The notes under the pieces: model-generated
What the model was told of the DNA's origin: nothing
What the model saw: only the letters and a program-made list of their open reading frames with translations
Databases searched by the model: none
In this document: positions 8,646 through 16,362 of the stretch, piece by piece
Numbering within the stretch: the stretch's first letter is position 1
How the letters are laid out: every line of letters begins with the position of its first letter
Translations under genes and position numbers: made by a program
NCBI GenBank assembly: GCA_022823865.1
Contig: JAJEHF010000184.1
Location: forward strand, 1 to 48,379
Direction: 5' to 3'
Length of the DNA: 48,379 nt
Source: Bryobacterales bacterium
GTDB lineage: Bacteria > Acidobacteriota > Terriglobia > Bryobacterales > UBA6623

Positions 8646-9671
8646 TCATGCCTTGCCCTCGTAGCAATTGGCTCGCGCCTCTATATCGGCACAGCGGCCC
8701 ATGATGTCTTCAAACGTCTCCCCGTCGCCGGCGAGCATGCCGTCACGGAGCATCCTGCCATAGTCGTCGGCAAGCACGCCGCGCGCCGCGCCAGTCGGAA
8801 CGAGTTGCAATCCGCCTGTCACTGCCTCTTGGTAGTTGATCCAACTTCCGCTCGCGTCCTTCTCCCTGAAGAAGACCGATTTGTGCAGTGCGACGGCGCG
8901 TGCGAGCTTGCGGTCGACCAGTGCAGTGTCGGCGTAACCGGCATCGTCCAATCGAACCAAGTCGTGCCAATGCCTAGAAAGCCTGTCGCCGCGTCCGCGT
9001 TCCCGCTTACAGAACACATGCATGGCGGTAGCCTTTTCCCAGAACGTACGCTCGGCCAGCATGACAGGCGGCAACGCTGCGGGAAACGCGAGGTCGGGCA
9101 GGTGGAAGGACGCATCGCAGACCACGGGACGTCGCTTCCGCGGCTCGCCAGTCGAACGTGCACCGAATTCGAGCTTTACTTCCGGTTTGACAAATCCATA
9201 GCCATCAAAGAGAGGAGTGTAGCCAATGTAGATCCGGTCAGCGTCTGCACGCACCTCGGCGGTGCAACGACTCCTTGCCAAACCTTCTTGGACTGCGGGC
9301 AACGCATATTTCCTTGTCCACTCCGCCAGTCGAGCCCGGATCGCCCGCGTCCAGCGTTTCTCCTGACTGCGCGTGGGCGGCAGTGGCTCTTCGCTATCGG
9401 CTGCGAAGTCAGGAGCGAAGGCCCGAATATCGTAGGTGATGTCAATGTCCTCGGAAAAGCGCTGGATTATGTCGTAGGCCTTGGAGAGCGACGTGCCTCC
9501 CTTGAACACCAGATCGTTGGCGAATGGTGCCGAGAACAGAATACTCAAGGACTGGACTACCCAGATGTCCTTTTCAAGTAAATGTGGTCTGCGACCGCAC
9601 CGGGGCGCGGCGACCCTGAGTGCATGTTGACGGTCGTTGGCCGACAGGGATGGGAACCAGGCCTTAGGCAT
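8646..9671 (-). CDS. AbiEii-type nucleotidyltransferase toxin
   Basis: A 341-residue protein of the AbiEii/AbiGii nucleotidyltransferase family, the toxin half of type IV AbiE toxin-antitoxin/phage abortive-infection systems. The nucleotidyltransferase signature is clear: GGTSLSKAYDIIQRFSEDID, with GGTS at 58-61 and the metal-binding acids in SEDID at 73-77; the later YGFVKPEVKLEFGAR and MLAERTFWEKATAMH segments match the family's helical part. The frame stays open upstream to 9743, but the ATG at 9671 overlaps the antitoxin stop by eight bases (ATGCCTAA), the usual arrangement for this bicistronic pair. All key motifs are intact, so it is probably functional. Confidence 0.85.
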   Translation of the reverse strand: MPKAWFPSLSANDRQHALRVAAPRCGRRPHLLEKDIWVVQSLSILFSAPFANDLVFKGGTSLSKAYDIIQRFSEDIDITYDIRAFAPDFAADSEEPLPPTRSQEKRWTRAIRARLAEWTRKYALPAVQEGLARSRCTAEVRADADRIYIGYTPLFDGYGFVKPEVKLEFGARSTGEPRKRRPVVCDASFHLPDLAFPAALPPVMLAERTFWEKATAMHVFCKRERGRGDRLSRHWHDLVRLDDAGYADTALVDRKLARAVALHKSVFFREKDASGSWINYQEAVTGGLQLVPTGAARGVLADDYGRMLRDGMLAGDGETFEDIMGRCADIEARANCYEGKA

Positions 9672-10260
9672 GGGCCACCAACCGGCTGATCGGCTCTGCG
9701 AGCCAAGCGGGCAGTACGGCACGAACGCTAGCGAGTTCCGCAAGATCCTCAGCTGAAATCCGATGCGCCAGCCGCTCCAGTCCGTCTTTGACCTCTAAGG
9801 GGCCCAGCCAAGCGAGAGCCCGGACGATATTGCCAGCAAGCCGATTCGGACCGACCAGTTGCCAGCGTGGAGCATGTCGCAGCACCACCGGCTGGCCGTC
9901 GATCCAGAGCTTACGACTAGGCCCGGAGGTCAGGAAGACCAACTGCACCGGCACCTGCGTCGTCAGGCCGAGGACATTGGCAGCGCCGCCGCCACAAGGG
10001 ACGATGACCTCGCCCCACAACTCCGAGAGCGATGGGATCACTTTCTCGATGGCAGGCGAGCATTTGCCGAATCGTGTCTCAATCGGTCGCATGTAGACAC
10101 CTTGGCAGATACGCATGAGCCGCCCGCGGCGAGCAAGCCGAGACAACGCCTGGTCGACCGCCGCACGGTTGCCTAGATGCAGTAACGCGCTTGGGCACAG
10201 GGGTGTGCCCTCGGGCAAAGTCGCCGCATAGTCTTCAATCTGACGAGGTAGGCTGGGCAT
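9664..10260 (-). CDS. AbiEi-like antitoxin, DUF6088 family
   Basis: A 198-residue DUF6088/AbiEi-type protein, the antitoxin and transcriptional repressor partner of AbiEii. The N-terminal 55 residues (PSALLHLGNRAAVDQALSRL and RRGRLMRICQGVYMRP) form the expected winged helix-turn-helix with the typical ICQGVYMRP wing; the rest is the alpha/beta antitoxin domain, with LGLTTQVPVQLVFLTSGPS and a C-terminal helical part. The gene overlaps the toxin by eight bases, so antitoxin is translated first. A promoter with flanking inverted repeats just upstream (10277-10316) fits the negative autoregulation known for AbiEi proteins. Confidence 0.85.
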   Translation of the reverse strand: MPSLPRQIEDYAATLPEGTPLCPSALLHLGNRAAVDQALSRLARRGRLMRICQGVYMRPIETRFGKCSPAIEKVIPSLSELWGEVIVPCGGGAANVLGLTTQVPVQLVFLTSGPSRKLWIDGQPVVLRHAPRWQLVGPNRLAGNIVRALAWLGPLEVKDGLERLAHRISAEDLAELASVRAVLPAWLAEPISRLVAHA

Positions 10261-10276
10261 GATGATCTGTGCCTTT

Positions 10277-10316
10277 TTCTGTCAGAATTATGATAGCAAA
10301 ACTGACGAAATCTCAA
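10277..10316 (-). promoter_or_regulatory. AbiE promoter with operator half-sites
   Basis: On the minus strand there is TTGAGA (10311-10316) and CATAAT (10287-10292) with an 18-base spacer. Inverted arms TTCTGTCAG (10277-10285) and CTGACGAAA (10302-10310), matching in seven of nine positions, flank the -10 element. The antitoxin ATG follows 17 bases further on. Binding of AbiEi to these arms would block the promoter; that is inferred from other AbiE systems. Confidence 0.6.
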
Positions 10317-10527
10317 GAGTTTGAGGAATCTCCCACGAAATCGCGCCTGAGGTGATGGCGAACATTGCCGAACGGCGCTTGGTCTCCGCAATTGCCATCT
10401 ATTCACGCATGCCCGAAGTAGGAAGTAGATCGTGAAGGACGGTAGCTGGCGGGAATGCCCCGGATTTCTCTTGCCGTTCCGGTGGGTAGCCTTGTGCTTA
10501 TGATGGGAATTGCACCGGAGCAACCGG

Positions 10528-11934
10528 ATGTCCTTTATCCACGAAGATTTCTTACTCCAGACCGAGTACGCCAAGCGGCTTTACCACGGCTATGCCAAGG
10601 ATGAGCCGATCATCGACTATCACTGCCATCTGCCGCCCGAGGACATCGCGTCGAACCGGCAGTTCCAGAACCTGTTCGAGATCTGGCTCGAAGGCGACCA
10701 CTACAAATGGCGCGCCATGCGCGCCAACGGCGTGGGCGAGGCCTATTGCACCGGCGAGGCTGACCCGCACGACAAGTTCCTGGCGTGGGCCAAGACCATG
10801 CCGCATACCTTGCGCAACCCGCTCTACCATTGGAGCCACCTTGAGCTGAAGCGCTATTTCGGTTTCGACGGCCTGCTCGACGAATCCAACGCCGAAGAAG
10901 TCTGGCAGCTTTGCAACGACAAGCTGGCGACAGACGAGCTCAGGGTGTTCGGAATTCTTCGCAGCTTCGATGTCCGGGCGCTGTGCACGACCGACGATCC
11001 GACGGATGACCTGTCGCACCACCAAGCGATCGCCGCATCGGACCTTGAGACCAAGGTCTATCCCGCCTTCCGCCCGGACAAGGCGTTGACAGTGAACCAA
11101 CCGGACACGTTCAACGTCTGGGTAGCGAAGCTCGGACAGGCTGCCAACCGCGAGATCCACTCCTTCCAGGACTTCTTGGCCGCTCTGCAACAGCGGCACG
11201 ACTCCTTCGACAAGATGGGCTGTCGCCTCTCAGACCACGGCCTTGACCACGCCTTCTGCGACTTCCCCGCTCAATCGAGTGCGGGCAAGATCTTCGACGC
11301 AGCGCGCAGCGGGCTCCCCGCCTCGCCAGAAGAGCATGGCCAGTTCGCCGCGTTCATGATGCTGTATTTCGGCCAGCTCGATTCCGCCAAGGGCTGGACC
11401 AAGCAGATGCATCTCGGCGCCCGGCGCAACAACAACACGAGGGGCTTCCGCGCGGCTGGCCCGGACACGGGCTTCGATTCCATCGGAGACTGGTCCCAGG
11501 TGGACGCGCTAGGGCGGTACCTGGATCGCCTCGACCACGAGGACGCGCTGCCGCGCCTGATCCTGTACAACAACAACCCGAACGACAACTACACCTTCGC
11601 GACCATGCTGGGCAACTTCCAAGACGGGAAGATTCCGGGTAAGATGCAATTCGGCTCGGGCTGGTGGTACCTCGACCAGAAGGAGGCGATGGAGTGGCAG
11701 CTGAACTGCCTGTCCAATGTCGGCCTGCTGTCCCGCTTCGTGGGCATGCTGACGGATTCGCGGTCATTCATGTCCTATCCGCGCCACGAATACTTCCGGC
11801 GCGTGCTGTGCAACCTGCTCGGCAATGACATGGCCAAGGGCGAGATTCCCAACGACGAGGCGCTCGTGGGCGATCTCGTTCGGCGGCTGAGCTTCGCCAA
11901 CGTCCGCGACTACCTCGCGCTCGCTGGTGTCTAG
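10528..11934 (+). CDS. uxaC: Uronate isomerase UxaC
   Basis: A 468-residue uronate isomerase, an amidohydrolase-superfamily TIM barrel that converts D-glucuronate to D-fructuronate and D-galacturonate to D-tagaturonate, the first step of hexuronate catabolism. The N-terminal DYHCHL motif (metal-binding His 32 and 34), ALCTTDDPTDDLSHHQAI, MHLGARRNNN and a C-terminal LTDSRSFMSYPRHEYFRR are all typical. The ATG at 10528 is preferred over a TTG at 10510 because GGAG lies seven bases before it; a TATGAT at 10499-10504 could be its -10 element. With uxaE at 3744 it would let galacturonate flow through tagaturonate to fructuronate. The two genes are separated by the ligase, sigma and AbiE genes, so they are not one operon. 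Confidence 0.93.
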   Translation: MSFIHEDFLLQTEYAKRLYHGYAKDEPIIDYHCHLPPEDIASNRQFQNLFEIWLEGDHYKWRAMRANGVGEAYCTGEADPHDKFLAWAKTMPHTLRNPLYHWSHLELKRYFGFDGLLDESNAEEVWQLCNDKLATDELRVFGILRSFDVRALCTTDDPTDDLSHHQAIAASDLETKVYPAFRPDKALTVNQPDTFNVWVAKLGQAANREIHSFQDFLAALQQRHDSFDKMGCRLSDHGLDHAFCDFPAQSSAGKIFDAARSGLPASPEEHGQFAAFMMLYFGQLDSAKGWTKQMHLGARRNNNTRGFRAAGPDTGFDSIGDWSQVDALGRYLDRLDHEDALPRLILYNNNPNDNYTFATMLGNFQDGKIPGKMQFGSGWWYLDQKEAMEWQLNCLSNVGLLSRFVGMLTDSRSFMSYPRHEYFRRVLCNLLGNDMAKGEIPNDEALVGDLVRRLSFANVRDYLALAGV

Positions 11935-11956
11935 GGGCCGTAGGACAGCGATGGCT

Positions 11957-11969
11957 GCGGCTAGGCCGC
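11957..11969 (+). terminator. Hairpin after uxaC
   Basis: GCGGC and GCCGC pair over a three-base loop, 22 bases after the uxaC stop and 13 bases before the next ATG. No T-run is present; it may slow or end the uxaC transcript, or be chance in GC-rich DNA. Confidence 0.25.
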
Positions 11970-11982
11970 GATCCGACACATC

Positions 11983-13944
11983 ATGATCACGCGACGGTCG
12001 TTCGCAACTTCCCTGCTTGCAGGAGCTTCGGGTGCAGCGTTCGGCTGCCGTCAGGAACCGCGGCCCTCAGGAAACGGCCGCCGGGTGGTCGTGCTCGGCC
12101 TGGACGGCCTAGACCCCAAGATCATCCGCGCCCTGATGGTCCAAGGGCGGGCTCCGAACTTCAGCAAGCTTGCAGCAATGGGCTCGTTTCACGAGCTCGG
12201 CACGACCATGCCGGCGCTGAGCCCCGTGGCTTGGAGCACTTTCATCACCGGAACGGACCCGGGCAGTCACACGATCGCGGACTTCATCATGCGCGATCCG
12301 CTGACCTATGAACCGTACTTCTCGATCTGGGAGTCAAGCCCGCCCGCTCGCACGTTCAGCCTGGGCGACTACGAGCTCGCCATGGGCGGCCCGGGCATCG
12401 TCAACAGGCGCGTGGGGGTGCCGTTCTGGACCTACCTCACCGATGCCGGGATTCCCTCCACGGTGATCAAGATCCCGACAAATTTTCCGGTCGACGACAC
12501 GGCGACCCGGGCCCTGAGCGGCATGGGCACGCCGGACTTGGCAGACTCGTTCGGTCGCTTCAACTACTTCACAACGGACAGGGAAGAGATCTATCCCGGC
12601 TTGACCGGCGGGATCGTGCACCATGTCGCGCTCAGCGAGGGCCGCGTCACGACAGAACTCGCAGGCCCCGGGGATTCCCTTCACAAGGACAAGCCCGCCA
12701 CCTCGATCCCCTTCACCATTGATGTCGATCCAGTCAACGGAGCCGTGTTGGTCTCCATCCAAGGCCAGCAGCACCTGCTCCAAGAGGGCGAGTACAGCGA
12801 CTGGACGAAGGTTCGGTTCGGAATGGCTTCGGGCTTGGTGGGTATCGCGGGCATCTGCCGCTTCTACCTCAAGCAGGCGCATCCGCACTTGCAGGTGTAC
12901 GTAACTCCCATCAACATCGACCCGGCAGCACAAGCAATGCCTGTCACCCATCCCAAGGAAGTCGGCGGTGAGATTGCCAGCGCGATCGGACCGTTCTGGA
13001 CCAAGGGACTGCCGTCGGACACCAAGGCCCTCGACTACCGCATCCTGGACGACGAGGGCTACGTCAAGCAGGCCGAGCTGATCCTCAACGACCGCATACG
13101 CCTTTTCGAGCACGAGTGGGAGCGGTTTCGCGAGGGTCTGTTTTTCTTCTACGTCTCCAGCACCGACCAAGACACGCACATGTTGTGGCGCAACATGGAC
13201 GAGACCCATCCGATGCACGGCGCCAGCGATGTCCGCTACTCCGGGTATATCCACCACCTATACGAAGAAATGGACAAGCTCCTAGGCCGCGTCCTCCCCG
13301 CAGCGGACGATGACACGCTGCTGCTGGTGTGCTCGGACCACGGGTTCGCGCCGTTCGGCCGCCAGTTCCACCTCAACTCGTGGCTCCGCCAGCAGGGCTA
13401 CCTAGCGATCAAGGACGAAGCAGCGAGCAAGGACAAGGCGAGCGTCCTCGATATCGACTGGTCAGCCACGGCGGCCTACGGCATCGGGTTCAACGGCCTG
13501 TATATCAACCGCCTGGGCCGCGAGGGCCAAGGCACCTTGGGCGATGACGAGGCCGGTCGGCTGGCAGAGCGCATCGCAGGGGAACTCGAAGCGATCCGCG
13601 ATCCGGACACTGGCGAGCGCCCAGTACACCGGGCATATCGCAAGAGCGAAGTCTACAGCGGCGAGTTCTCCCGCGAGATGCCCGAGTTGCTGGTCGGGTA
13701 CACCCCCGGATACCGCTCGTCTTCCGAGTCGGTCATGGGCGAGAGCGGCAGCGAGATCCTGAACCTCAACCCTTGGGCGTGGGCAGGAGATCACTCCATG
13801 GCGAGGGACCTTGTGCCGGGGTGCCTGTTCAGCAGCCACGCCGTCAACATCGAACACCCCCACATCATGGATCTGCCGACCACCATCCTCGACTTCTTCG
13901 GAATAGCCAAGCCTTTCGGCTTGAAAGGCCGGATCCTGCTGTGA
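11983..13944 (+). CDS. Tat-exported alkaline phosphatase family protein
   Basis: A 653-residue member of the type I phosphodiesterase/nucleotide pyrophosphatase branch of the alkaline phosphatase superfamily. The N-terminus has a Tat signal (RRSFATSL) ending near Cys22, which could be a lipoprotein anchor although the lipobox AFGC is imperfect. Metal and nucleophile motifs are visible: VVVLGLDGLD with Asp41, SPVAWSTFITGTDPGSH with the probable nucleophile Thr86, SSTDQDTHMLW, VCSDHGFAPFG, and GDHSMARD near the C-terminus. Two-metal hydrolysis of a phosphodiester or phosphonate outside the membrane is expected; the substrate cannot be read from sequence. It runs convergently into proC with a gap of seven bases. 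Confidence 0.8.
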   Translation: MITRRSFATSLLAGASGAAFGCRQEPRPSGNGRRVVVLGLDGLDPKIIRALMVQGRAPNFSKLAAMGSFHELGTTMPALSPVAWSTFITGTDPGSHTIADFIMRDPLTYEPYFSIWESSPPARTFSLGDYELAMGGPGIVNRRVGVPFWTYLTDAGIPSTVIKIPTNFPVDDTATRALSGMGTPDLADSFGRFNYFTTDREEIYPGLTGGIVHHVALSEGRVTTELAGPGDSLHKDKPATSIPFTIDVDPVNGAVLVSIQGQQHLLQEGEYSDWTKVRFGMASGLVGIAGICRFYLKQAHPHLQVYVTPINIDPAAQAMPVTHPKEVGGEIASAIGPFWTKGLPSDTKALDYRILDDEGYVKQAELILNDRIRLFEHEWERFREGLFFFYVSSTDQDTHMLWRNMDETHPMHGASDVRYSGYIHHLYEEMDKLLGRVLPAADDDTLLLVCSDHGFAPFGRQFHLNSWLRQQGYLAIKDEAASKDKASVLDIDWSATAAYGIGFNGLYINRLGREGQGTLGDDEAGRLAERIAGELEAIRDPDTGERPVHRAYRKSEVYSGEFSREMPELLVGYTPGYRSSSESVMGESGSEILNLNPWAWAGDHSMARDLVPGCLFSSHAVNIEHPHIMDLPTTILDFFGIAKPFGLKGRILL

Positions 13945-13951
13945 CCCTTCG

Positions 13952-14764
13952 TCAGCCCTGGGCAAGCTCTTCCGAGCGTTCGCTGGCAGCCTCCACCGCA
14001 GCCAGCAAGGCACCGCGCACGGCGTGTGACTCCAATTCCTGCAGCCCTGCGATGGTCGTTCCGGCCGGAGTCGAGACCTGATCCTTCAATACGGCCGGAT
14101 GCAGCCCCTTCTCAAGCAGCAGCTTGGCCGAGCCGAACAGCAGCTGGCACGCGAGTTCCTGAGCTAGCGCAGGCTGGAGTCCCTTCTTCACCGCACCGGC
14201 TACCAGACCCTCCACGATCAAGCTCACGTAAGCGGGACCGCTACCCGTCAATCCCGTGACAGCGTGCATCTGGCGCTCTTCCACGCGCGCCACCCTGCCC
14301 ACGGCGCGGAAGATCGACTCGACCTGGGACACCTGCCCTGAGGTCGCGAATCGGTTCGCGCAGATCGCTGTCGCGCTTTCGCCCACCAGCATGGCGAGAT
14401 TGGGCATGGCCCGCACAACCGGCCACTCCTCGGGGAGCTCCGCCTCAATGCGGCCGATCTGGACACCAGCCGCCACCGATACAACCGGACAGCCCGGCGA
14501 CAACGCAGGCCGAGCTTCTGCTAGCGCCCTCGGAAGGATGTGGGGCTTGACCGCGAACACAAGCACGTCAGCCTGCCCGGCGACCTCGGCAACACCCGCC
14601 GGAACGAACGACCGGCCGATGCGACCGGCAAGTTCCCGGAGCCTTCCCTCGGCGACGTCGAACGCAGCGACGCGCGCCACCGCACCTGCCTCGAGCGCAC
14701 CCTCGGCCAACGCGCCGCCCAGATTTCCAACGCCGATCACGCCCAGCGTTACGCCACTGCTCAT
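13952..14764 (-). CDS. proC: Pyrroline-5-carboxylate reductase
   Basis: A 270-residue ProC, the NAD(P)H-dependent enzyme for the last step of proline synthesis. The Rossmann motif GVIGVGNLGGALAEG is at residues 8-22, VFAVKPHILP near 70, VRAMPNLAMLVGESAT near 117, and the family signature around ALTGSGPAYV appears as VTGLTGSGPAYVSLIVEGL near 167; LKDQVSTPAGTTIAGLQELE near the C-terminus is also diagnostic. Length is normal. It is preceded on the same strand by the sulfatase, with two tandem hairpins between them (14791-14821), so it probably has its own expression signal. No other proline genes are in the window. Confidence 0.95.
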   Translation of the reverse strand: MSSGVTLGVIGVGNLGGALAEGALEAGAVARVAAFDVAEGRLRELAGRIGRSFVPAGVAEVAGQADVLVFAVKPHILPRALAEARPALSPGCPVVSVAAGVQIGRIEAELPEEWPVVRAMPNLAMLVGESATAICANRFATSGQVSQVESIFRAVGRVARVEERQMHAVTGLTGSGPAYVSLIVEGLVAGAVKKGLQPALAQELACQLLFGSAKLLLEKGLHPAVLKDQVSTPAGTTIAGLQELESHAVRGALLAAVEAASERSEELAQG

Positions 14765-14790
14765 GACCTCAAGTGTACGACGCAGGTCCC

Positions 14791-14821
14791 GATCTCAAAC
14801 GAGATCCCGCACCGGCGTGCG
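14791..14821 (-). terminator. Two tandem hairpins after the sulfatase gene
   Basis: Directly after the sulfatase stop on the minus strand come CGCAC/GTGCG (14808-14821, four-base loop) and GATCTC/GAGATC (14791-14806, four-base loop), both perfect. Position right between two co-directional genes suggests termination of the sulfatase message; there is no long T-run. Confidence 0.45.
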
Positions 14822-14824
14822 GTC

Positions 14825-16267
14825 TCAACCCATCGAGTCCAGAAACTCGAACTCCCAGCCCGCGTGGTCGTACTGGCTGCGAATGCGCCACGTAAGCAGC
14901 GCATCGAGCAGTTCGCGCTTCTTGGACTGGCTGCCGTGATCGTTCCACAGATTGCGGACTTCATCGGGATCATTGGCCAAGTCGAACAGCTGGCCGTCCT
15001 CGGCGTCCAGGAAGTGGACCAGCTTCCAGTCGCGCGTTCGGATCATGGTCTGGAAGTCGTTGGTGGTGAAGTTCACGTCCCGAGCCGACTCGCAGAAGAC
15101 CTGCTCCCGGCCTTCCCACGGCTCGCCCTGCAGCGCGCGTAGCAGCGACTCGGCCTCCATCTTGCGCGGCGGTTCCAGCCCGGCCATCTCAAGAATCGTG
15201 GGCCCCAGATCTAGCAGCGAGCACAGCCCGTCCAGCCTGCGCCCCCCGCTAAAGCGTTTCGGAGACCACACAATCAGGGGCATTCTCGTGACGGTGTCAT
15301 ACATCGTCCATTTCTGGCTGTGTCCGTGGTCGGTCAGGCAGTCCCCGTGATCCGACGTGAAGATCACGATCGAGTTGTCGAGGTATCCGGATGTCCCGAG
15401 GGTCTCCATGATCCTGCCGACTTGCTCGTCGATCAGGGTCACGTTGCCGCAATAGTATGCGCGCTGGCGGTGCCGCGCCTCGGGCGACGGATTCCATTGA
15501 TGCACGACCGAGTCGTGATCCACTTCGCAGTTGTGCTGGATCATGCCGCGATATGCCTCGGGCTGGCCGTCCAGTTCCTCTTGCGTGACGTCCAGCAACG
15601 GCAGGTCCTTGTCCATGTACGGGTCGGAATAGCGCGTGGGAGGATCATACGGCGGGTGTGGCCCTGGAAACCCGATTTCCAAGAACAACGGCTCTGTCCT
15701 GGGGTAGTTTTCAAGCCACCAAGTGGCCGTCTCCCCCACGAAGGTGTCCGGGTGCATGTCCTCGTCGATGGGCCACTCGAAGGCTCCGAGCCGTTCGCGG
15801 TAATCGGGCATGCTCCGATAGGACAGGCGCCCGGGCTTCTTGAGCCCGCGCGCTTTCAAGGCCTTGTCCCACTCGTCGAAGAAGTAGCGGCCTTCCAAGT
15901 GCCTGTCTTTGTTCTCGACCGTATAGCGCTGCCGGAACCCGAACAGCTCGTTGTAGGGGAACGTGTGCATCTTGCCGATGTTGATCGTGTTGTAGCCGGA
16001 ACGCTTTAGGTTCTCGACCCAGCTATGCCTCCAGCGATCGCCGTTGCGCAACACGCCGTGAGAATGCGGGTACTGACCTGTGAAAAGGCTCGCGCGGCAC
16101 GGCGCGCAAGACGCAGCGGGTATGTAGCAATTGGTGAAAGTCACCCCTTCGCGGACAAGCCGGTCCAGATTGGGCGTGTCCATGTGGCCAAAGCCCAGTT
16201 CGCGAATCGTGTCGAAGCGCTGTTGGTCGGTGATGATGAAAATGATGTTCGGCCGCGAGTCAGACAT
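14825..16267 (-). CDS. Sulfatase, cytoplasmic type
   Basis: A 480-residue type I sulfatase. The N-terminal NIIFIITDQQRFDT carries metal ligands, and the formylglycine signature CAPCRASLFTG starts at Cys54, the residue to be oxidised to formylglycine; GKMHTFPYN, GFPGPHPPYDPP and the SDHGDCLTDHGHSQK metal/active-site block follow in the usual order. No signal peptide is present (it begins MSDSRPNIIFI), so the enzyme probably acts inside the cell on small sulfated substrates, similar to choline-sulfatase-like or sulfated-sugar enzymes. The Cys-type motif needs a maturase (FGE or anSME); none is encoded here. Substrate specificity is not readable, though the neighbouring uronate and sugar-acid genes make a sulfated sugar plausible. 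Confidence 0.9.
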   Translation of the reverse strand: MSDSRPNIIFIITDQQRFDTIRELGFGHMDTPNLDRLVREGVTFTNCYIPAASCAPCRASLFTGQYPHSHGVLRNGDRWRHSWVENLKRSGYNTINIGKMHTFPYNELFGFRQRYTVENKDRHLEGRYFFDEWDKALKARGLKKPGRLSYRSMPDYRERLGAFEWPIDEDMHPDTFVGETATWWLENYPRTEPLFLEIGFPGPHPPYDPPTRYSDPYMDKDLPLLDVTQEELDGQPEAYRGMIQHNCEVDHDSVVHQWNPSPEARHRQRAYYCGNVTLIDEQVGRIMETLGTSGYLDNSIVIFTSDHGDCLTDHGHSQKWTMYDTVTRMPLIVWSPKRFSGGRRLDGLCSLLDLGPTILEMAGLEPPRKMEAESLLRALQGEPWEGREQVFCESARDVNFTTNDFQTMIRTRDWKLVHFLDAEDGQLFDLANDPDEVRNLWNDHGSQSKKRELLDALLTWRIRSQYDHAGWEFEFLDSMG

Positions 16268-16362
16268 AAGCCTCGTATTCTAGCCAGCGGTCACTTTGCC
16301 AGTCCTGGATGGCAAGTAGGAGGGCAATAGCTCGCCGTCGCACACGCGCGCCGTCCAGCCAT

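Noticed and set aside
8397..9581. Long plus-strand open frame opposite AbiEii
   Set aside because: It is the antisense shadow of the toxin gene; the translated sequence has no domain and the minus-strand gene has clear motifs.
16296..16315. TTGCCA/TGGCAA inverted repeat after the DUF1703 gene as a terminator
   Set aside because: Six weak pairs, eight-base loop and no T-run, almost 50 bases past the stop.
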